The position numbers and the translations under genes were made by a program. From contig NZ_CP016809.1 of NCBI RefSeq assembly GCF_002741055.1, positions 2,936,501-3,000,500 on the forward strand: a stretch of DNA of 64,000 nt, given 5' to 3'. The notes beneath the pieces are model-generated. The model did no database searches. It had not been told where the DNA came from and saw nothing but the letters and a program-made list of their open reading frames with translations. Below, in pieces: positions 25,988 to 34,720 of this stretch (position 1 is its first letter; each line of letters opens with the position of its first letter). The stretch is from Paenibacillus ihbetae. Lineage in GTDB: Bacteria > Bacillota > Bacilli > Paenibacillales > Paenibacillaceae.

Positions 25988-26992
25988 TTAAGCCTTCGGC
26001 GCCAGCTCGGCCCCTTGGCGGATCGCTTCCATCAAGCTCTTCTCATCCGCGATGCCCGTTCCGGCAATATCGAATGCCGTGCCGTGGTCAACGCTGGTGC
26101 GGATGATCGGCAGCCCGACCGTAATGTTGACGCCCGCATCCAGGCCCAGCACTTTGACTGGTCCGTGTCCCTGATCGTGATACATGGCCACGACGATATC
26201 GAAGTCGCCGCGAACCGTCCGGAAGAAGAGCGTATCCGCCGGCAGCGGGCCCACAACCTCAATGCCTTCCGCCTGGGCTTTCTCAACAGCCGGAATGACC
26301 TTCTCCTCTTCTTCCCCATATCCGAAGAGGCCGTTCTCTCCCGCATGAGGATTAATCCCGCACACGGCAATCTTCGGCGCATCGATCCCCGCCTTCCGCA
26401 GCGTCTCATGCGCCAGCCTGATCACATGATATACCCGCTCCGGCGTGATCATCTTCACGGCATCGATCAGTCCGACGTGGGTCGTCACATGGATGACCTT
26501 CAGGTTCGGCGCGGACAGCATCATGGAGAAGTCCTGCGTTCCCGTCAAGTCTGCCAAAATCTCCGTATGACCCGGGTATTTGTGCCCGCCCTTGTGGAGA
26601 GCCTCCTTATTCAGCGGAGCCGTGCAAATTGCTTGAATGCGATTTTCCTTCGCCAGCTCTATGGCTCTTTCCAAATATTTAAACGCGGCATGTCCAGCCT
26701 CGGCCGACACTTGACCGACCGGCAGATCGCCCGGCAGCAAGTCCAGATCCAGCACGTATACCGTGCCCAGACGGTAATCGGCCCGCTCCAGCTCGTCCGC
26801 AGCAATGCTCTCGATGGCAAGGTCGCTGTTTACGAACGTCTTCGCACGCTCCAGGATCTTCCGGTCCCCGATGACGAACGGTCTGCTGATCTCGTACATC
26901 TCCTCATGCTTGAGGCTCTTCAGAATAATTTCCGGTCCGACGCCAGCGGCATCGCCCATCGTGATGCCGATTATCGGTTTGCGCTCACTCAT
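25988..26992 (-). CDS. pdxA2: PdxA2-type 4-phospho-threonate/erythronate dehydrogenase
   Basis: A 334-residue NAD-dependent metalloenzyme of the PdxA family: IGITMGDAAGVGPEI at the start, KYPGHTEILADLTG, ICGINPHAGENG-type metal site (CGINPHAGENGLFG), and MYHDQGHGPVKVLG. True PdxA acts in vitamin B6 synthesis; next to a DUF1537 kinase the PdxA2 branch oxidises and decarboxylates 4-phospho-D-threonate or -erythronate to dihydroxyacetone phosphate and CO2. Its ATG overlaps the kinase stop as ATGA, so the two are coupled. Stereochemistry of the substrate cannot be read from sequence. Confidence 0.9.
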   Translation of the reverse strand: MSERKPIIGITMGDAAGVGPEIILKSLKHEEMYEISRPFVIGDRKILERAKTFVNSDLAIESIAADELERADYRLGTVYVLDLDLLPGDLPVGQVSAEAGHAAFKYLERAIELAKENRIQAICTAPLNKEALHKGGHKYPGHTEILADLTGTQDFSMMLSAPNLKVIHVTTHVGLIDAVKMITPERVYHVIRLAHETLRKAGIDAPKIAVCGINPHAGENGLFGYGEEEEKVIPAVEKAQAEGIEVVGPLPADTLFFRTVRGDFDIVVAMYHDQGHGPVKVLGLDAGVNITVGLPIIRTSVDHGTAFDIAGTGIADEKSLMEAIRQGAELAPKA

Positions 26993-28290
26993 ACTCTCAC
27001 CCTTTTCTTTGTGGTCATATACTGCAACGCATCAACGAGCGACTCGTCACGGCCAAAGCCTCCGGCCTTCGTAATGGCCCAATAGCTGCGGCCGTTGCCG
27101 TGAAGCTTACCGAACGGGAGTCCGGGCTCCGCCTCCGAATGGAGCTGCATTTCGCCGATCCCCAGCTCCTGGCAGACCGCCTTCGCCGTATCTCCGCCCG
27201 TCAGTACCAGCCCCTCAATATCCCCAAATGCCTGCAAAATCTCCCGCGTAATATGCCCGAGTCCCCGAGAGATCGCTTCGCTTACTTCCGTCAAGGACAG
27301 CCCGAGCTGATTTCCCGCTGCTTTCGCAGCGATGCGATTGTGCTCGGAACCGTCCACATACAATACAGCATAAGGCTTGTCCGAGTTCTTTTCCAATGCT
27401 TGAACATACCGAGCGGCATCTGTATCGCCTCGGACCAAGTCGACCGGATCCACTTCCAGCATGCAGGCTTCAGCCATCTCGCCGACCTTTGTCAGCTGCT
27501 GCCGCGTGGTTCGGGACAGGCTGCCGGAGACAACCAGCGTTTTGCCCGCCAGCGCCTCAGCCTCCTCCCCGCTACCTGACGGCTTCAAAGCCAAAGCCTC
27601 CGGCAGGTATTCGATCAGCCCGGCCGAACCGGCCCAGACGATCGATCGATCCCAATTCGAGAAGAAGGCCGCGATGGTCTGCAGATCCTGCTCGGACTCA
27701 CTGTCGCAGACCAGCCATGTCTGCCCGCGCGATATCGCTTGGTTCACATATGCCGTAAGCTCATCCGCGGGCCCCCGCAGCAGGCTCGTATCGATCAGCC
27801 CTACTTCACGGCCGGCTCCTGCCTGGAGAAGCCCTGGAATAAAGCTTTCCTTAACAGGCGTCTTAGGGTCCTTGGCAAATTCCGTATCCGTGATAAGCGA
27901 GCCGTTCACATAGTGATAACCGCAGACGGTTACCCGGTTCATCTTGGGAAAAGCCGGAGCAATCAACATCAGATCCGGGCGGAACACCTGCTCCACCGCC
28001 TTCAGCTCCTCCGCCATGTTGCCCCGAAGTGTCGAGTCCACCTTTTTATAAATATGCCCGTAGCCATGCCGTTTCAAATAATGGGCTGCCCCATAAGCCG
28101 CTTCATAAGCTTCGGCACCTTGCTTCGCCCGGCTGTCGGTATCCACGATCAGTACATCGGCAGGCGCAGCCTCACCGCTCTGACGATAGTCCAGTATAAC
28201 GGTTGAGGCGAGGCCCTTCTTCGCCAATTGCACGCCTGAATCGTTCGCCCCCGTCAGATCGTCAGCGATAATTCCCATTTGATTGATCAC
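26989..28290 (-). CDS. Four-carbon acid sugar kinase (DUF1537 family)
   Basis: A 433-residue kinase of the DUF1537 (DtnK/OtnK/YgbK) family. The N-terminal substrate domain begins MGIIADDLTGANDSGVQLAK; KVDSTLRGNMAEEL follows; the C-terminal nucleotide domain has VVSGSLSRTTRQQL and GLVLTGGDTAKAVCQ. It phosphorylates the 4-OH of threonate- or erythronate-like acids. The start is GTG 28290 behind AAAGGTGTG; a longer frame to 28377 overlaps the permease and is spurious. It sits between permease and pdxA2. Confidence 0.92.
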   Translation of the reverse strand: MINQMGIIADDLTGANDSGVQLAKKGLASTVILDYRQSGEAAPADVLIVDTDSRAKQGAEAYEAAYGAAHYLKRHGYGHIYKKVDSTLRGNMAEELKAVEQVFRPDLMLIAPAFPKMNRVTVCGYHYVNGSLITDTEFAKDPKTPVKESFIPGLLQAGAGREVGLIDTSLLRGPADELTAYVNQAISRGQTWLVCDSESEQDLQTIAAFFSNWDRSIVWAGSAGLIEYLPEALALKPSGSGEEAEALAGKTLVVSGSLSRTTRQQLTKVGEMAEACMLEVDPVDLVRGDTDAARYVQALEKNSDKPYAVLYVDGSEHNRIAAKAAGNQLGLSLTEVSEAISRGLGHITREILQAFGDIEGLVLTGGDTAKAVCQELGIGEMQLHSEAEPGLPFGKLHGNGRSYWAITKAGGFGRDESLVDALQYMTTKKRVRV

Positions 28291-28303
28291 ATTTATCACA
28301 CCT

Positions 28304-29290
28304 TTAAACTTCGGTTTCCGCTTCCCGCTCAAATGAATATCCCTTCTTCTCCATCCGTTTGACCAGGAAGCCGACATAGATCGGAAGCAGGATGGCCGTC
28401 GTTACTACAGAGGCCGCCACCTGCACGGTTGCAATATCGGTAAAGGCCGCGAAGGATGCATTGGCGGCAGCAATGGCAGCAGGAGTCGCCACCGCGTTGC
28501 CTGCAGTCGAGCCTTCAGCCGCTCCGACAATCGGATTCCACTTCATCGCTTTAAATACAAAGTAACCTGCAGTACCTGTAACAAATACCGTCAAAAGTCC
28601 AAGAATGATGCCGGACAATCCGCCTTCCACGATCGCGCCGAAATCGATGCCCATACCGAGCGAGAACGCAAAGAACGGAATCAGCATAGAGCTTCCTTTA
28701 TCCAGAAACTTGCGCATGTCTTCGTCCAGGTTGCCCAGCACCATACCGACAAGAATCGGCAGCAGCACCGAGATGAACGAGACGAACGAGAACATGCCGT
28801 CGACGAATCCCATCGCACCGAAGATCGACAAGGCCACCATGGTCAGGAACGGACCGTCATTCAATGCCAGCAAAGAATAGGCCGCGCGGTCCTCTTTGCT
28901 GCCGTACTGGCCGACCAACGCCACGAACAAGCCCCCGTTACTATTGGTCATCGCCGCGATGACCGCAATCGGCGCCAGGCCGAGCCACAATCCGTTCTCG
29001 CCGGCAAATGCATAAGCGATCAAGCCGAATGCCGCCCCTACTACCCACTTGGTCACGAGCAGCGTCGCGCCTTTACCGACCGATACGCCGAACGATTTGA
29101 CGTTGATCTGCGCCCCCGTACAGAGCAGGAACAGCGCGATCAATGTGCTTGAACCGTTTACGAACAAGGCCTCAGTAAAATTACCGATGCGAAGCAAATC
29201 CGGAGCGAAGGTATTGATAACTGCTGCAATAAGCAGCGGAACTACCATCATGCCTCCGGGAATTCGATCTAAAGCTGCTTTGATCTTCAT
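28304..29290 (-). CDS. KdgT-family acid-sugar permease
   Basis: A 328-residue membrane protein with about ten hydrophobic segments, beginning with IPGGMMVVPLLIAAVINTFAP, the KdgT (2-keto-3-deoxygluconate permease) pattern, and containing GGAAEGSTAGNAVATP-type glycine/alanine-rich motifs near the end. In E. coli KdgT imports 2-keto-3-deoxygluconate by proton symport. Here, in front of a DUF1537 kinase and PdxA2, it more likely imports a four-carbon sugar acid. GGGGTG precedes ATG 29290. It is first in the operon. Confidence 0.88.
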   Translation of the reverse strand: MKIKAALDRIPGGMMVVPLLIAAVINTFAPDLLRIGNFTEALFVNGSSTLIALFLLCTGAQINVKSFGVSVGKGATLLVTKWVVGAAFGLIAYAFAGENGLWLGLAPIAVIAAMTNSNGGLFVALVGQYGSKEDRAAYSLLALNDGPFLTMVALSIFGAMGFVDGMFSFVSFISVLLPILVGMVLGNLDEDMRKFLDKGSSMLIPFFAFSLGMGIDFGAIVEGGLSGIILGLLTVFVTGTAGYFVFKAMKWNPIVGAAEGSTAGNAVATPAAIAAANASFAAFTDIATVQVAASVVTTAILLPIYVGFLVKRMEKKGYSFEREAETEV

Positions 29291-29312
29291 TATTGTAGCA
29301 CCCCTTCAATAA

Positions 29313-29424
29313 TTGTTTCAATATTAAACAGTGATTCATAATTGAAATCGCTTGCAGGGATTATTGTAAATGCTTACTTTAAAATTTGCAACACATTGTT
29401 CAAAAATTGTTGCAATTTTAAACA
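29313..29424 (-). promoter_or_regulatory. Three similar operator-like inverted repeats upstream of the acid-sugar operon
   Basis: Three 18-base sites fit TTGTTKCAAWWTTWAAACA-like symmetry: 29313-29330 (TTGTTTCAATATTAAACA), 29376-29393 (minus strand TGTTGCAAATTTTAAAGT) and 29407-29424 (TTGTTGCAATTTTAAACA). They resemble sites used by PrpR-type activators. The neighbouring PrpR-like protein is the obvious candidate binder. I found no -24/-12 (TGGCAC-TTGC) promoter in this gap. Confidence 0.55.
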
Positions 29425-29584
29425 TTCCATCAAAGGAGCCATATTACCTTCTCCAAAACGCCACACTGAAGATACATTGCCGCTTGGGAACCAGACCCTG
29501 AGCCTTCCCTTAGTCTGACCACTCCGCCTCAACCGATCCCTCGCCCGCTTTATGAAATGCAGTAACATCCGCCGCATAACAAAA

Positions 29585-29610
29585 AAAGCTGAAACTATTG
29601 TTTCAGCTTT
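29585..29610 (-). terminator. Terminator overlapping the end of the PrpR-like gene
   Basis: On the minus strand GCTGAAAC-AATA-GTTTCAGC plus flanking A/T pairs is followed by TTTTTTT. The left arm contains the last codons and the stop of the gene. The remaining gap to the operon (29425-29584) holds nothing I can identify. Confidence 0.88.
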
Positions 29611-31304
29611 CGCCACAGCGTCGAGCGGTTGATTCCGAGCCGTTCCGCAACGCGCGTTTGATTATCATGTTCTTCTTTCATGACGGCATGAATAATCCGC
29701 TTTTCAATCTCATCCAAGGTTCCTTGAAGAAAATCCGCCGGCAAACCGGCGTTTACAGGATGCTGTATTTGCTTCCTGCCAAGATGCCGCGAAATTTGCG
29801 CCCTCCCGATCACATAGCCTTTTTCCTCCGTCACCGCGTCCTTCAGCAAGGTCCTTAATTCGGCCACATTGCCCGGCCAGCTGTATCCTTCCAGCATCAT
29901 CGCGGCTTCGTCCTTCAGCTTGACCGGCGATGTGCCCAGCGTTCCGTGATAGGCTGCGATATAGTAGGTTGCCAGCGCCTTAATATCTTCCTTGCGCTCC
30001 CGCAGTGCCGGCACATTCACGCGAACGGACTGCTCATCGAACAGGAGCGATTGATAGGCCGGATCCTCTTTCTCGAAGGCCAGTATCACGGTTCGTCCCC
30101 TGCTGCGTTCGGCCTTCACCAGCCCTTGAAGGTTCGAAATCTCGTTCGGATTAAGCATGTCGATTCCGTTCATATAGAGCGTCTTAATATCGTCGTCGAA
30201 GCCTTCACCTTCGATCTCGGTCAGGGCCTGCTTCGCCGTCAATGCCGCATACAGCCCCTTGCGGTCGTGCTTCTTGAAGTGAATGTAGCGTGACAGCAGC
30301 CGCTTGCCGGTACCCGTTTCCCCAATCAGGATGAAGGAGTCGCTCTCGAGATGATGCTCCATTGCTGCAAGGCATCCGGCCATCGATTCGCTGCGGGCAA
30401 TGATCATCGGCAGCTGGGATACGGCCTCGACCGGGAAGGCCTCAAGTCCGGCACTCTCCTTCATTTCGGAGAAATCGAACAGATAGTACGGCTTCCCCTG
30501 GATGTCTTTCAATATCCGCTTCTGCTTCAGCTTGCGCTGCCCGCGCTCCTGAACCGTCAGAACACGGGTCTGATCCGGATTCTCCCGAATGCCTGCACTT
30601 AATTCATCGACCGGAACAGGGCAGGAATCATAGTCGATCCAGTTTTGATAGACCACTTCGCCTTGGCGATCCAGCACGATGAGGTTGTTGGCCGTCTCGG
30701 CAAGCAGGGAATGGAGGAAGGAAATCTCCCACTCCTTTCGCCGATAAAGGCGATGAACCGACTTCGCCCTTTGGAACGCTTCAAAAATCGCTTCCCGCCC
30801 GGACTGGATAAGAATGCCCTCCAGACGGTGCTTGGCGGCAGCCTCTATCGTTACGACGTCCCCCATAATCAGCTCATAGCCCTTGTCTTTGAGTTCCTCC
30901 AGAATCGAGTCGACCTCCCCTGCCTTCTCGACCGTGCATACCTCGATCTCGATATCCAGCACATCGGTGATGGCTTTGGCCCCAAGGGTAATGTTGGAGA
31001 AACCGACAATCGCTTTTTTCCCTGGAAAATCATTCGCCAGTGTCAGCACCCGCAGCATGTCATAGCCCGATACATGAACGTCAATGACCGGAATCGCCAC
31101 CTCGGGCTCGATCAGCTTGGCCGTGCCGCCCCGGCTGATAATCACATCATAGCCCTGAGACTCTCCTGCCTGCGCAAGCGGAATCGCCTCCTGAAGATTC
31201 GCCACCTCGATATGAATGTCCAGATCGGGATCCTCTTGCCGGCATTCGTCGATGAGCGGGGTCATGGCCGGGTAAGGAGCGATAAACAATGTTTTTATCT
31301 TCAT
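29595..31304 (-). CDS. PrpR-like regulator with a degenerate AAA+ domain
   Basis: A 569-residue regulator. Residues about 1-180 match the PrpR N-terminal sensor (TLFIAPYPAMTPLIDEC; VIISRGGTAKLI; IPVIDVHVSGYDMLRVL). A PAS-like part follows (NNLIVLDRQGEVVYQN). The AAA+ domain keeps Walker A (GETGTGKRLLS) and the SWPGNVAEL helix, but GAFTGA is absent and Walker B is LYMNGIDML rather than LFLDE. The C-terminus is a Fis helix-turn-helix (NQTRVAERLGINRSTLWRKLK). Without GAFTGA it should not activate sigma-54 and may work with the housekeeping polymerase. ATG 31304 is preferred (AGGTGG seven bases upstream) over 31307. It reads towards the acid-sugar operon and probably controls it. Confidence 0.85.
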   Translation of the reverse strand: MKIKTLFIAPYPAMTPLIDECRQEDPDLDIHIEVANLQEAIPLAQAGESQGYDVIISRGGTAKLIEPEVAIPVIDVHVSGYDMLRVLTLANDFPGKKAIVGFSNITLGAKAITDVLDIEIEVCTVEKAGEVDSILEELKDKGYELIMGDVVTIEAAAKHRLEGILIQSGREAIFEAFQRAKSVHRLYRRKEWEISFLHSLLAETANNLIVLDRQGEVVYQNWIDYDSCPVPVDELSAGIRENPDQTRVLTVQERGQRKLKQKRILKDIQGKPYYLFDFSEMKESAGLEAFPVEAVSQLPMIIARSESMAGCLAAMEHHLESDSFILIGETGTGKRLLSRYIHFKKHDRKGLYAALTAKQALTEIEGEGFDDDIKTLYMNGIDMLNPNEISNLQGLVKAERSRGRTVILAFEKEDPAYQSLLFDEQSVRVNVPALRERKEDIKALATYYIAAYHGTLGTSPVKLKDEAAMMLEGYSWPGNVAELRTLLKDAVTEEKGYVIGRAQISRHLGRKQIQHPVNAGLPADFLQGTLDEIEKRIIHAVMKEEHDNQTRVAERLGINRSTLWRKLKQ

Positions 31305-31490
31305 CATGTTCCACCTATAAGTTCTTTGGTTAACCCTATGCTCATTATTCTAAACGTTCCGGTTCAAATAACCAACTTTTTATGGGATCACAGGGCAGGG
31401 ACCTGACCGGGAACCAGACTATTAAACGGGATCCGATCAAGATGCGCTAGCGGTAAGAAAATTTCCCATCGGCACAAAATGAACAGCGAA

Positions 31491-31523
31491 CACCCCCAAG
31501 GCCGTCTTCCATGCCAGGGGGTG
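31491..31523 (-). terminator. Terminator of the GH30 operon
   Basis: CACCCCC (31491-31497) pairs with GGGGGTG (31517-31523) with a partial inner GGC/GCC stem; only a weak T-run follows. It lies just past the GH30 stop. Confidence 0.55.
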
Positions 31524-31539
31524 CCTCTATCGTGTTCAA

Positions 31540-32886
31540 TTATGCCTCAATCCGTACCGTTACGGCACTCTTGGCTTCCATGCGGAAGCTTAACGCCTCT
31601 ATACCCTTCAGTGCGAGCGATACATTGGCAGCCTGCTCTCCGTCGTTGAACAGCACGACGGCCACCGAGCCGTCCGTATTTTTGAAAGCAACGTTGGATA
31701 CCAACGCATGGCTGGATTCGGACGCGATTCGGACCGCTTTGGGACGAATGCATTTGCTGAAGTGGGCGAGCGCGTAGTAATCCAGCGTATAGGTCAGCTC
31801 CTTGGTTCCTTGATCGATCTTGACGATACCGCGGCAGGTGCTCTTGCCGAATCCCGGGACCGTAGGCCCGTTCTTCTCATCGAGCGCCATATTCCATAGC
31901 ACGAACGACTTGCTGTAATTCCGGAGAATGTCGATGCCCGTCCGCATCACATTGGAGAAGGCCGGTTCGAACGGCGGAATCCACTCCCCGCCCGATCCTT
32001 CCGTGAAATGGACCTCTTTACCCGGAAAAGCTTCAAACACCTCGGTCTGCGCCGATGGCCGTCCTCCATACCAATGCCAAGCGACGCCATCCACCTCGTC
32101 ATTCGCCTGCTCTAGCACTGCCTTCGGATACTCCGGCTTGTCCCAGTTGTGGTCATAACACAATATTTTCGTGTTGATGCCGTGCTGTACGAATTTCGGC
32201 TTGAGATGGTTTTTAATAAAATCGCTCTGCGCTTCCGGCAGCATGATCATGCCCGGATAGTGCACGGGCGAATACAATGCCTCGTTCTGCGGGGTTACGG
32301 CATAAATCGGCAGGCCATTCTTCGCATAAGCCTGGATGTACCGCACGAAATAATCTGCATACACCCCGTAATATGCCGGCTTCAATTCCCCTCCGATCAT
32401 CGAGCCGCTCGTCTTCATCCAGCCGGGAGGGCTCCAAGGCGAGCCCATCAGCTTAACATCCGGATTCAGCCGCAGCGCCTCCTGCAGCAAGGGAATGATG
32501 TCCTCCTCATCGTGCGCGATCGAGAACCGCTTAAGCTCCTCGTCCGTTTCACCGTCCGGCATATCATCATAGCTGTAGAAATCGCGGGCATAGTCGGAAG
32601 CGCCCATCGGGTTGCGAAGGACCGACAAGCCGATCCCTTCCTCCGCATCGAACAGCCTCCTCATCAGCACCGAACGCTGCTCCGGCTCCAGCACTTGATG
32701 GATCAAATACGCGGCCGAATCCGTAAACGATGCCCCGAATCCGTCCATCTCCTGATAGGTAAGCTCATCGTTAACGGTAATCGTGCTATGCTCCTCGTTC
32801 GGTGGTACCGGAGATAGCTGTTCCTTCGATTTCGGGACGAATAGCTCGTCTTCCCCTCTCGACTCATAAATGGTGATGTTTCGCAT
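31540..32886 (-). CDS. GH30-family glycoside hydrolase, cytoplasmic
   Basis: A 448-residue (beta/alpha)8 hydrolase with flanking beta domain. The family signature MDGFGASFTDSAAYL is near residue 47. The acid/base is E202 in VTPQNEAL and the nucleophile is E296 in VHFTEGSGG; SPWSPPGWMKTSGSM is also conserved. GH30 enzymes act on beta-glucosyl, beta-xylosyl or beta-1,6-glucan linkages. There is no signal peptide, so it should hydrolyse oligosaccharides brought in by the ABC transporter encoded upstream in the same operon. ATG 32886; GAGGG lies upstream. Confidence 0.93.
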   Translation of the reverse strand: MRNITIYESRGEDELFVPKSKEQLSPVPPNEEHSTITVNDELTYQEMDGFGASFTDSAAYLIHQVLEPEQRSVLMRRLFDAEEGIGLSVLRNPMGASDYARDFYSYDDMPDGETDEELKRFSIAHDEEDIIPLLQEALRLNPDVKLMGSPWSPPGWMKTSGSMIGGELKPAYYGVYADYFVRYIQAYAKNGLPIYAVTPQNEALYSPVHYPGMIMLPEAQSDFIKNHLKPKFVQHGINTKILCYDHNWDKPEYPKAVLEQANDEVDGVAWHWYGGRPSAQTEVFEAFPGKEVHFTEGSGGEWIPPFEPAFSNVMRTGIDILRNYSKSFVLWNMALDEKNGPTVPGFGKSTCRGIVKIDQGTKELTYTLDYYALAHFSKCIRPKAVRIASESSHALVSNVAFKNTDGSVAVVLFNDGEQAANVSLALKGIEALSFRMEAKSAVTVRIEA

Positions 32887-33015
32887 GCTGTTTCCCTCCA
32901 GGTTCGCTCACTAAGTTTCCTATCCATCGGATCTGCCCATGCCAGGGGCTTAGCAGCCGAAGCTCTCCCGTTCTTGGAAAAACCTCTGCAGCCCCTGCAT
33001 GGACCTTCGTCTATA

Positions 33016-34659
33016 TTAAAGACCAAGCTTTTCCTTATTCGCTTTCATCTTCTCGTTGCGGATGTCCACGATTTTGTCCCAGCTGTTGCCCTCAAGGAAC
33101 GACTTGTATTCATTCAAAATGCTCTCGAATTGCCCATCGTCCTTGGCACGGATCATGCTGACGAGCGTCGTGTTCCACTTCGTATTAATGGCGCTCAATG
33201 CGCGAGCCTCCGGCGTCCCTTGATCCGGATTGATATTCTCCAGAATAAAGTGCGGCACCAGCTTGCCCCGGCCCCATTCCTGCATCTGCTTGATCGCATC
33301 CGGGAAGGCGTCTTGGCTTAGCGCCTTGTGGCGGTCATGGCCGAAGAACATGAATTCGCCCATCCGGTAATCCTTCTTGAAGGTGTCCGGATTGTTCAAT
33401 TGCAGCTCCTTCACAGCCGGCAGGAATGCCACGGTGCCGTCGGCGTTGACCTGATAGGTTTCGCCTTCGATCCCGTAGTTCATCAGCATTTGGCCTTCTT
33501 CGCTGAGCAGGTACGTGAACAGCTGAATCGATTTGGCCGGGTCGGCGTTGCTCTTCGTAATGAAGCTGATCATCCAGCCGGTGATGCCGGATTGGTTCAA
33601 GGTCGGGGCATGTCCCACCGTGCTTTGCGGCCCGTCAATCGCGATGTATTCCTTGCCAGGGTTAGCGCTGGCGAAGCTTTGGAGATTGCCGCCCTGCTGC
33701 GGGGTTCCGTCGAGCAGAATCGTCGCGTATTTGCCCGCTTTTACCTTCTCTTCAAAAGCCGTCCCGTCGTCCGCAAAGCTGTCGTCGCTGATTGCGCCGT
33801 CACGATAAACGGTGTTCAGCGTCTTCACCCACGTCAGGTAGTCCTCGTCCAGATTGCGGTTGTAGAACCCGCTGTTCTCGTCCTCCAGCGGCACGCCGAT
33901 GAAATCCTGCAATACGTCGCCCAGTGACCCGGTTCCCTCGCCGATCGAGTTAAATCCGAATGGAATCAGCTGCGGGAATTTCTGCTTGATGTCAGTCAAA
34001 GCTGCGCGGAACTCTTCCGGCGTACCCATGCTCGGCTTGCCAAGCGCCTCATACACGTCCTTGCGGATGATGAACGCCGTCTTCGCCGGAATGTTACCGC
34101 TGTCATAATCCGCCTGGGTGTTGGAGTAGTTCGGATACCCGTAGGTTTTGCCGTCCTTCAGCTGGAACCAGTTCAGCGTATCCTGGGCTGCGACCTTGTT
34201 GAAGTGAGGGTCGTACTTCTCGGCCAGATCATTGAGCGGCAAGGCCCAAGTCGCAGCCTTCTGCACCACCGGCGAGTTGGAGTCGAAGGTCGTGATCAAA
34301 TCCGGCATATCGCCGCCGGCAAAGAACGTATTCAGCTTCGTATCGTCCCCCGTGATGAACTTGATGTTGATATTAAGGTCTTCCTTGATTTTCTTCGTGA
34401 CGACGTCCTTGCCGAAATCGGTGTTCCACCAATCAGCGTTCACATACCAGGTCAGCTCCGTCGTCTCTTCCTTCTTATCGAGCTTCCACGCCGGCGTTTC
34501 CGGATCCGGGGTGTACCGGTCCTCGATCGAAATCCAGTTCTCCTTCTTGGAGCCGGAGTCGCCGCCCGATCCGCAGCCCGCAACCACCAGCACAATCGCC
34601 AGCATGAGCGAAGCCCATGCAAATCTTGTTTTGCCCTTTGATTTGTCCATCTTCAACAT
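33016..34659 (-). CDS. Carbohydrate ABC transporter substrate-binding lipoprotein (LplA-like)
   Basis: A 547-residue lipoprotein with signal peptide and lipobox VVAGCGSGG (cysteine near 29). The body follows large Paenibacillus sugar-binding proteins (ELTWYVNADWWNTDFGKDVVTKKI; GGDMPDLITTFD; GITGWMISFITKSNADPAKSIQLFTYLL; WNTTLVSMIRAKDDG). It should capture an oligosaccharide for import. GGGAGG precedes ATG 34659. It lies between the second permease and GH30 and has an operator-like palindrome just upstream. Confidence 0.9.
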   Translation of the reverse strand: MLKMDKSKGKTRFAWASLMLAIVLVVAGCGSGGDSGSKKENWISIEDRYTPDPETPAWKLDKKEETTELTWYVNADWWNTDFGKDVVTKKIKEDLNINIKFITGDDTKLNTFFAGGDMPDLITTFDSNSPVVQKAATWALPLNDLAEKYDPHFNKVAAQDTLNWFQLKDGKTYGYPNYSNTQADYDSGNIPAKTAFIIRKDVYEALGKPSMGTPEEFRAALTDIKQKFPQLIPFGFNSIGEGTGSLGDVLQDFIGVPLEDENSGFYNRNLDEDYLTWVKTLNTVYRDGAISDDSFADDGTAFEEKVKAGKYATILLDGTPQQGGNLQSFASANPGKEYIAIDGPQSTVGHAPTLNQSGITGWMISFITKSNADPAKSIQLFTYLLSEEGQMLMNYGIEGETYQVNADGTVAFLPAVKELQLNNPDTFKKDYRMGEFMFFGHDRHKALSQDAFPDAIKQMQEWGRGKLVPHFILENINPDQGTPEARALSAINTKWNTTLVSMIRAKDDGQFESILNEYKSFLEGNSWDKIVDIRNEKMKANKEKLGL

Positions 34660-34678
34660 CCTGTAACCCTCCCTTTTA

Positions 34679-34694
34679 ATAAAAGCGCTTTCTT
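34679..34694. promoter_or_regulatory. Operator-like or cre-like palindrome before the binding-protein gene
   Basis: ATAAAAGCGCTTTCTT shares the A-tract, CG-centred, T-tract layout of the two perfect operators at 36795 and 37931, and also fits a CcpA cre site loosely. It could give the binding-protein gene extra control within the operon. Confidence 0.5.
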
Positions 34695-34720
34695 TCGGAC
34701 CCGAACCTACTGCTGCTTTC

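Noticed and set aside
29291..29594. Sigma-54 -24/-12 promoter for the acid-sugar operon
   Set aside because: The best candidate, TGG...TTGC on the minus strand near 29410-29428, has the wrong spacing between GG and GC.
29374..29616. 80-codon minus-strand frame downstream of the PrpR-like gene
   Set aside because: It begins inside the terminator hairpin and crosses the operator region; no ribosome site.
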